From Streptomyces cylindrosporus (GTDB lineage: Bacteria; Actinomycetota; Actinomycetes; Streptomycetales; Streptomycetaceae): a stretch of 64,000 nt of DNA. The notes below the pieces were generated by a model. The model was not told the DNA's origin, did not search any database, and saw only the letters and a list, made by a program, of their open reading frames with translations. Numbering within the stretch: the stretch's first letter is position 1; every line of letters starts with the position of its first letter. The stretch spans positions 1 to 64,000 of the forward strand of contig NZ_JALDAY010000006.1 of the NCBI RefSeq assembly GCF_022698165.1, in the 5' to 3' direction. The position numbers and the translations under genes are program-made. Positions 60,814 through 64,000 of the stretch are shown here, in pieces.

Positions 60814-61596
60814 ATGCGTAAAAACCAGCTACAGGAGGCCGCCCGCCGGCTCACCGAAGCCGAGCGGGACCGCCAGCCCGTCAAGCCGCTCACCCAGACC
60901 TACGACGGTCTGGACATCCCGGCCGCGTATGAGGTGCAGCGCATGGTGATTGCCGACCGCATCGCCAACGGCGCCAAGGTACGCGGACACAAGGTGGGCC
61001 TGACGGCCGGCGTCATGCGCGAACAGTTCGGTGTCTCCGAGCCCGACTACGGTGTGCTGCTCGATGACATGTTCCTCCTCGAAGGCACCGAGATTCCCGC
61101 CGGAAGCCTCCTCGCGCCCCGCGTGGAGCCCGAACTCGCCTTCGTGCTCGACCGGCCGCTCAGCGGCCCGGGAGTGACCGTGGCCGACGTGCTGCGAGCC
61201 ACCGCGTTCGTCGTGCCCAGCCTGGAAATCATCGACTCCCGGATCCAGAACTGGGAGATCACCGTCTACGACTCCATCGCGGACAACGCCTCCTCGGCCC
61301 GCGTCGTGCTCGGCGGCACGGCCACCCACATCAGCGACATCGACCCCCGGCTGCTGGGGGTGGTGCTGCGCCGCAACGGCGAGATCGCCGAAACCGGCGC
61401 CACCGGCGCCGCCCTGGGCAACCCCGTCTCGGCGGTCGCCTGGCTGGCCAACAAGCTGGGTGAGTTCGACGTCACCCTCGAGGAGGGAGCCGTCGTGCTT
61501 CCCGGCAGCTGCACGCGCGCCCTGCCGGTCTCCCCCGGTGACCACGTGCGCGCCGACTTCGGACAGATCGGCTCGGTGGGAGTGGTGTTCGCATGA
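60814..61596 (+). CDS. MhpD-family hydratase/decarboxylase, paralogue 2
   Basis: 260 residues, the standard length. It has VRGHKVGLTAGVMREQFGVS, PDYGVLLDDMFLLEG, metal site LAPRVEPELAFVL (ExE, about 106-113), and VPSLEIIDSRIQNWE, with GNPVSAVAWLANKLGEF. Probably 2-oxopent-4-enoate hydratase (the DmpE/XylJ role), but 4-oxalocrotonate decarboxylase cannot be excluded. It starts an ATGA-coupled operon with paralogue 3. Confidence 0.82.
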   Translation: MRKNQLQEAARRLTEAERDRQPVKPLTQTYDGLDIPAAYEVQRMVIADRIANGAKVRGHKVGLTAGVMREQFGVSEPDYGVLLDDMFLLEGTEIPAGSLLAPRVEPELAFVLDRPLSGPGVTVADVLRATAFVVPSLEIIDSRIQNWEITVYDSIADNASSARVVLGGTATHISDIDPRLLGVVLRRNGEIAETGATGAALGNPVSAVAWLANKLGEFDVTLEEGAVVLPGSCTRALPVSPGDHVRADFGQIGSVGVVFA

Positions 61597-62393
61597 GCAG
61601 CAATCTGCAGGACGGGACGACCGCAGTGAACTTCCCTGACCTGGCGGCGCGCCTGATCGCTGCTGAAGACGCCCGCACCGACATCCTGCCGCTGAGCCAG
61701 GACGTGGAATTGAGCGTCGACGACGCCTACCGGGTCCAGAGCGAGGTGCTGCGTACCAAGGAGGACCGCGGTGAGCGGATCATCGGCGGCAAGCTCGGTC
61801 TGACCTCACGCGCCAAGCAGATCGACATGAACGTGGACAACCCCCTGTATGCGTTCGTCACGTCAGGGATGCTGCACGACGCCACGACGCCGGTGGACCT
61901 GTCCAGGCTGATCCACCCCCGGGTGGAACCGGAGATCGTTTTCGTGCTCAAGGAGGAACTGGCCGGCCCGGGCATCACCGCCGGAGACGTCCTCGATGCC
62001 ACCTCTTCGGTCTGCGCCGGCCTGGAAATCATCGACAGCCGCTACCAGGCATTCAAGTTCACCCTCCAGGACGCGGTCGCCGACAACGCGTCCTCCGCGC
62101 TGTTCGTGCTCGGCAATGAGTTCGTCGATCCCCCCAAGGACCTGTCCCTGCTGGGCTGCGTGCTGGAGGTCAACGGCAAGCAGGTGGCCACCGCGGCCGG
62201 CGCCGCGGTCTGCGGTGATCCCGCGCAGGCCGTGGCGTGGATGGCCAATGCGGCCGGCCGGCGTGGAGGCTCCCTCAAACCCGGATGGCTGGTGCTGTCG
62301 GGAGGACTGACCGCCGCGGTGCCGCTGCGCTCCGGCGACTGCATCAGTGCCGGCTTCAGCCGCCTGGGCAGCGTCAGCGTGCGCGCCCAGTAG
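61593..62393 (+). CDS. MhpD-family hydratase/decarboxylase, paralogue 3
   Basis: 266 residues, overlapping paralogue 2 by ATGA. It has GGKLGLTSRAKQIDMNVDNP, metal site HPRVEPEIVFVL (ExE, about 109-116), CAGLEIIDSRYQAFKFTLQD and VADNASSALFVLGN. Together with paralogue 2 it would supply the hydratase and the oxalocrotonate decarboxylase, which act as a complex in known pathways. The decarboxylase (DmpH/XylI) role is my preferred guess because the tautomerase gene follows. Confidence 0.8.
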   Translation: MSSNLQDGTTAVNFPDLAARLIAAEDARTDILPLSQDVELSVDDAYRVQSEVLRTKEDRGERIIGGKLGLTSRAKQIDMNVDNPLYAFVTSGMLHDATTPVDLSRLIHPRVEPEIVFVLKEELAGPGITAGDVLDATSSVCAGLEIIDSRYQAFKFTLQDAVADNASSALFVLGNEFVDPPKDLSLLGCVLEVNGKQVATAAGAAVCGDPAQAVAWMANAAGRRGGSLKPGWLVLSGGLTAAVPLRSGDCISAGFSRLGSVSVRAQ

Positions 62394-62422
62394 CCCCCGG
62401 CCCTCAAGAAAGGACACATTCA

Positions 62423-62638
62423 ATGCCGTTCATCCAGATCACCATGGCCAAGGGCCGCACCGCAGACCAGAAGCGGGATCTGCTGCGTGAGGTGTCCGCG
62501 GCCGCAGCGCGCGCCACCGGCACCCCCGAGGCCGCGGTGCGCGTGTGGGTCGTCGAGGTTGATGCGGGCGAGGTCATCGCCGGAGGCACGATCCTGGCCG
62601 ACAAGCAGGCTGCCGCCGCCGAGCGGACCACGTCATGA
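62423..62638 (+). CDS. 4-oxalocrotonate tautomerase-like protein
   Basis: 71 residues, with AAAGGACACATTCA before the ATG. The mature protein begins with the catalytic Pro (MPFIQITMAKGRTADQKRDL). Arg residues at about 11 and 37-41 are in place for substrate binding. It tautomerises 2-hydroxymuconate to oxalocrotonate. The next gene overlaps by ATGA. Confidence 0.85.
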   Translation: MPFIQITMAKGRTADQKRDLLREVSAAAARATGTPEAAVRVWVVEVDAGEVIAGGTILADKQAAAAERTTS

Positions 62639-63375
62639 GTACGTTCGTCCTGGTGCACGGTGCCTGGCACGGCGCCTGGTGCTGGGACCGTGTACTGCCT
62701 GAGCTTCGGGTGCGAGGTCACCAGGCCGTCGCGGTGGAGCTGCCCTCGGACGACCCGGCCGCAGACAGCGAGGCCTATCTGCGGGCCATCGACGACTGCG
62801 TCGACGACCCAGCCTCCACGGTCCTGGTCGCGCACTCGATGGCGGGCCTGATCGCTCCGGTGTACGCCGAACGGCATCCGGTGCGTGAACTGGTGCTGCT
62901 GTCCTGCCTCTTGCCGCTTCCCGGAGCCAGCTGGCGCGAACAGCTGTCCACCTCGCGACCCATGGCCAAGGAGTTCTACAGCGAGTTCATGCCTCACCAG
63001 CTCAAGGACGACCAGGGCCGCAGCTTTTGGCCCCCGGACGTCGCTGCGGACCTCTTCTACCACGACTGCGCACCCGAGGAAGCCGCCGAGGCTGCATCCC
63101 GGCTGCGGCCGCAGGCAGCCACCGTGCTGAGCGAGCAGACCCCCTGGAGGGGGGAAGTCCCCTCACCGACCCGGTACATCGTGTGCGAGGCCGACCGTGC
63201 CGTCTCCGGTGACTGGGCCGGCCAAGCCGCCAGGACCCGCTTCGGCGCACACATCGCTCGCCTGCACACCTCCCACTCCCCCTTCTGGTCCCGTCCCGCC
63301 ACGCTGGCCGAGCTGCTGACGGCCGAACACGAAGGCCGTGCATACGGGCGGCCGCCCCAGGAGTTGACGCAATGA
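62635..63375 (+). CDS. alpha/beta hydrolase
   Basis: 246 residues. It starts FVLVHGAWHGAWCWDRVLPE (the HG oxyanion loop), has the nucleophile VAHSMAGL (Ser at about 69) and the His in LHTSHSPF near 219. It belongs to the pheromone/ester hydrolase type (the HGAWHGAW group). In this operon it may hydrolyse an ester, lactone or ring-fission ketone, but the acid residue and true substrate are not certain. Coupled to genes on both sides. Confidence 0.8.
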   Translation: MSTFVLVHGAWHGAWCWDRVLPELRVRGHQAVAVELPSDDPAADSEAYLRAIDDCVDDPASTVLVAHSMAGLIAPVYAERHPVRELVLLSCLLPLPGASWREQLSTSRPMAKEFYSEFMPHQLKDDQGRSFWPPDVAADLFYHDCAPEEAAEAASRLRPQAATVLSEQTPWRGEVPSPTRYIVCEADRAVSGDWAGQAARTRFGAHIARLHTSHSPFWSRPATLAELLTAEHEGRAYGRPPQELTQ

Positions 63376-63926
63376 TCCCCACCGGCCTCACGTCCGCGAC
63401 GATCGGGCACGCCACCCCAGCCGACGCCGTCCGGGTGCGCGACAGCATGGTGATCAGTGCTGTCTCCCAGTTCCTCTTCGACGAGGCCGCGCTGCTAGAC
63501 GAGTGGCGCCTGGACGAGTGGCTGGGCCTGTTTCATCCGGATGCCGTCTACCTGATCCCCACGCCGGAGGACCTCAGCGATGATCCGGCGACCACCCTGC
63601 ACCTGGTGCACGACTCCATGAACACGCTCGCCGGCCGAGTGGACCGGCTCAAGAGCAAGCACGCCCATGCCGAGAGCCCCCGCTCCCGAACTCGGCGCCA
63701 CATCACCAATGTTCGCGTCTGGCAAGGCCCGGACGGCCTCGAAACACGCAGCGTCTTCCAGGTCACCCGGGTCCGCGGCGGAGTCGTCGACCGCTACGCC
63801 GGCGTCTACGAGCACCTGCTCGTCCCGACCGTCGACAACGACGTGCCCTGGCTGATCAAGCGTCGGCGGGTGGCCCTCGACCACAGCATCGAATCGGCAG
63901 GGGGGCAGCTGAGTGTGCTGCTGTGA
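63372..63926 (+). CDS. aromatic-ring-hydroxylating dioxygenase beta subunit
   Basis: 184 residues. SNTF2-like beta subunit features: VSQFLFDEAALLDEWRLDEW, LFHPDAVYLIP, TLHLVHDSMNTLAGRVDRLK, SRTRRHITNVRVW and SVFQVTRVRGGVVDRYAGVY. Such subunits shape the hexameric Rieske oxygenase and help choose the substrate. The alpha subunit normally lies next to it; it may be the gene beginning at 63960. Confidence 0.85.
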   Translation: MIPTGLTSATIGHATPADAVRVRDSMVISAVSQFLFDEAALLDEWRLDEWLGLFHPDAVYLIPTPEDLSDDPATTLHLVHDSMNTLAGRVDRLKSKHAHAESPRSRTRRHITNVRVWQGPDGLETRSVFQVTRVRGGVVDRYAGVYEHLLVPTVDNDVPWLIKRRRVALDHSIESAGGQLSVLL

Positions 63927-63959
63927 CCTGTCCCGTCCGCACCAAGGGAGGCGTCGACC

Positions 63960-64000
63960 ATGACCCCCAGCACCGACTCACGCACCATCTCCGCCAAGGA
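63960..64000 (+). CDS. 5' end of the next gene of the catabolic operon
   Basis: The ATG at 63960 follows AAGGGAGGCGTCGACC, a good ribosome site, and reads MTPSTDSRTISAK to the window edge. It may encode the dioxygenase alpha subunit or another pathway protein; too little is visible to tell. Confidence 0.55.
   Translation, partial: MTPSTDSRTISAK

Noticed and set aside
1..64000. CRISPR arrays, rRNA and tRNA genes
   Set aside because: No regularly spaced direct repeats of CRISPR size, and no rRNA-like or complete tRNA-like sequence was noticed by eye; a dedicated tRNA scan would be needed to exclude short genes.

Overview
The window is high-GC actinobacterial DNA, most likely from Streptomyces or a close relative. 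The signs are strong G/C bias at third codon positions, frequent GTG starts, ATGA/GTGA start-stop overlaps throughout, and typical Streptomyces families (DUF2637, replication-relaxation, trypco2, MmyB-type XRE, SpoIIE/HATPase fusions). It looks like part of a conjugative replicon (plasmid or integrative element) with defence-like cargo and insertion-sequence debris, followed by a chromosome-like or catabolic segment.

Region 1 (1-2.5 kb) is an eroded edge: a gene tail, an HTH remnant, an intact antisense pair (DUF5343 protein plus a HEPN-like protein with an RxxxxH motif), then remnants of a DUF6192-like gene and a PAPS-reductase-like gene. Region 2 (2.5-19.2 kb) is the conjugation module. A leftward pair (membrane protein; protein with a tandemly duplicated winged helix) diverges from a 13-kb rightward operon of TcpC/VirB8-like, small membrane proteins, VirB4 ATPase, VirB6-like channel protein, lytic transglycosylase/NlpC hydrolase, VirD4 coupling ATPase and replication-relaxation protein. 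The 650-bp divergent region holds a dense TGCGCA cluster and GTGGTCGGG palindromes, a candidate origin or operator. Region 3 (19.2-35.1 kb) is a Tad/Flp-type pilus operon (lipoprotein, secreted protein, SAF/CpaB, CpaE, CpaF, TadB, TadC, pilin, two TadE, TadG-like, large LysM-BTAD protein). It is split by an oppositely oriented three-gene recombinase cassette (tyrosine recombinase, small HTH, zinc-ribbon recombinase-like protein).

Region 4 (35.1-43.6 kb) is an 8.4-kb cargo block bracketed by two 80-bp direct repeats about 90% identical, the first lying on the 3' end of the LysM-BTAD gene. It carries an AlbA_2/Schlafen-like gene, a trypco2 / MoxR / vWA-like conflict-system cluster, and relics of IS5-like, other DDE and IS21 elements. 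The cluster's large protein fuses a vWA-like region to a response-regulator receiver domain lacking its phospho-acceptor Asp and to a C-terminal sigma-region-4-like helix-turn-helix; the adjacent MoxR ATPase lacks its P-loop. I consider this the most interesting system in the window. Region 5 (43.6-53.9 kb) holds a GNAT acetyltransferase, a DUF2637 plasmid-spread-like protein, two regulator/oxidoreductase pairs (HxlR with an NmrA-like protein; XRE with an SDR), an ISKra4 relic and a SpoIIE phosphatase/anti-sigma kinase.

Region 6 (54.4-64 kb) is an aromatic meta-cleavage locus: 7Fe ferredoxin, ACMSD-like amidohydrolase, IclR regulator, three paralogous MhpD-family hydratase/decarboxylases, semialdehyde dehydrogenase, ferredoxin-NADP reductase, 4-oxalocrotonate tautomerase, alpha/beta hydrolase and a ring-hydroxylating dioxygenase beta subunit, running off the right edge. 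Together these could supply electrons to a Rieske oxygenase and take the ring-cleavage product through the oxalocrotonate branch to central metabolites. The actual substrate cannot be read from the sequence. No tRNA, rRNA or CRISPR was seen.
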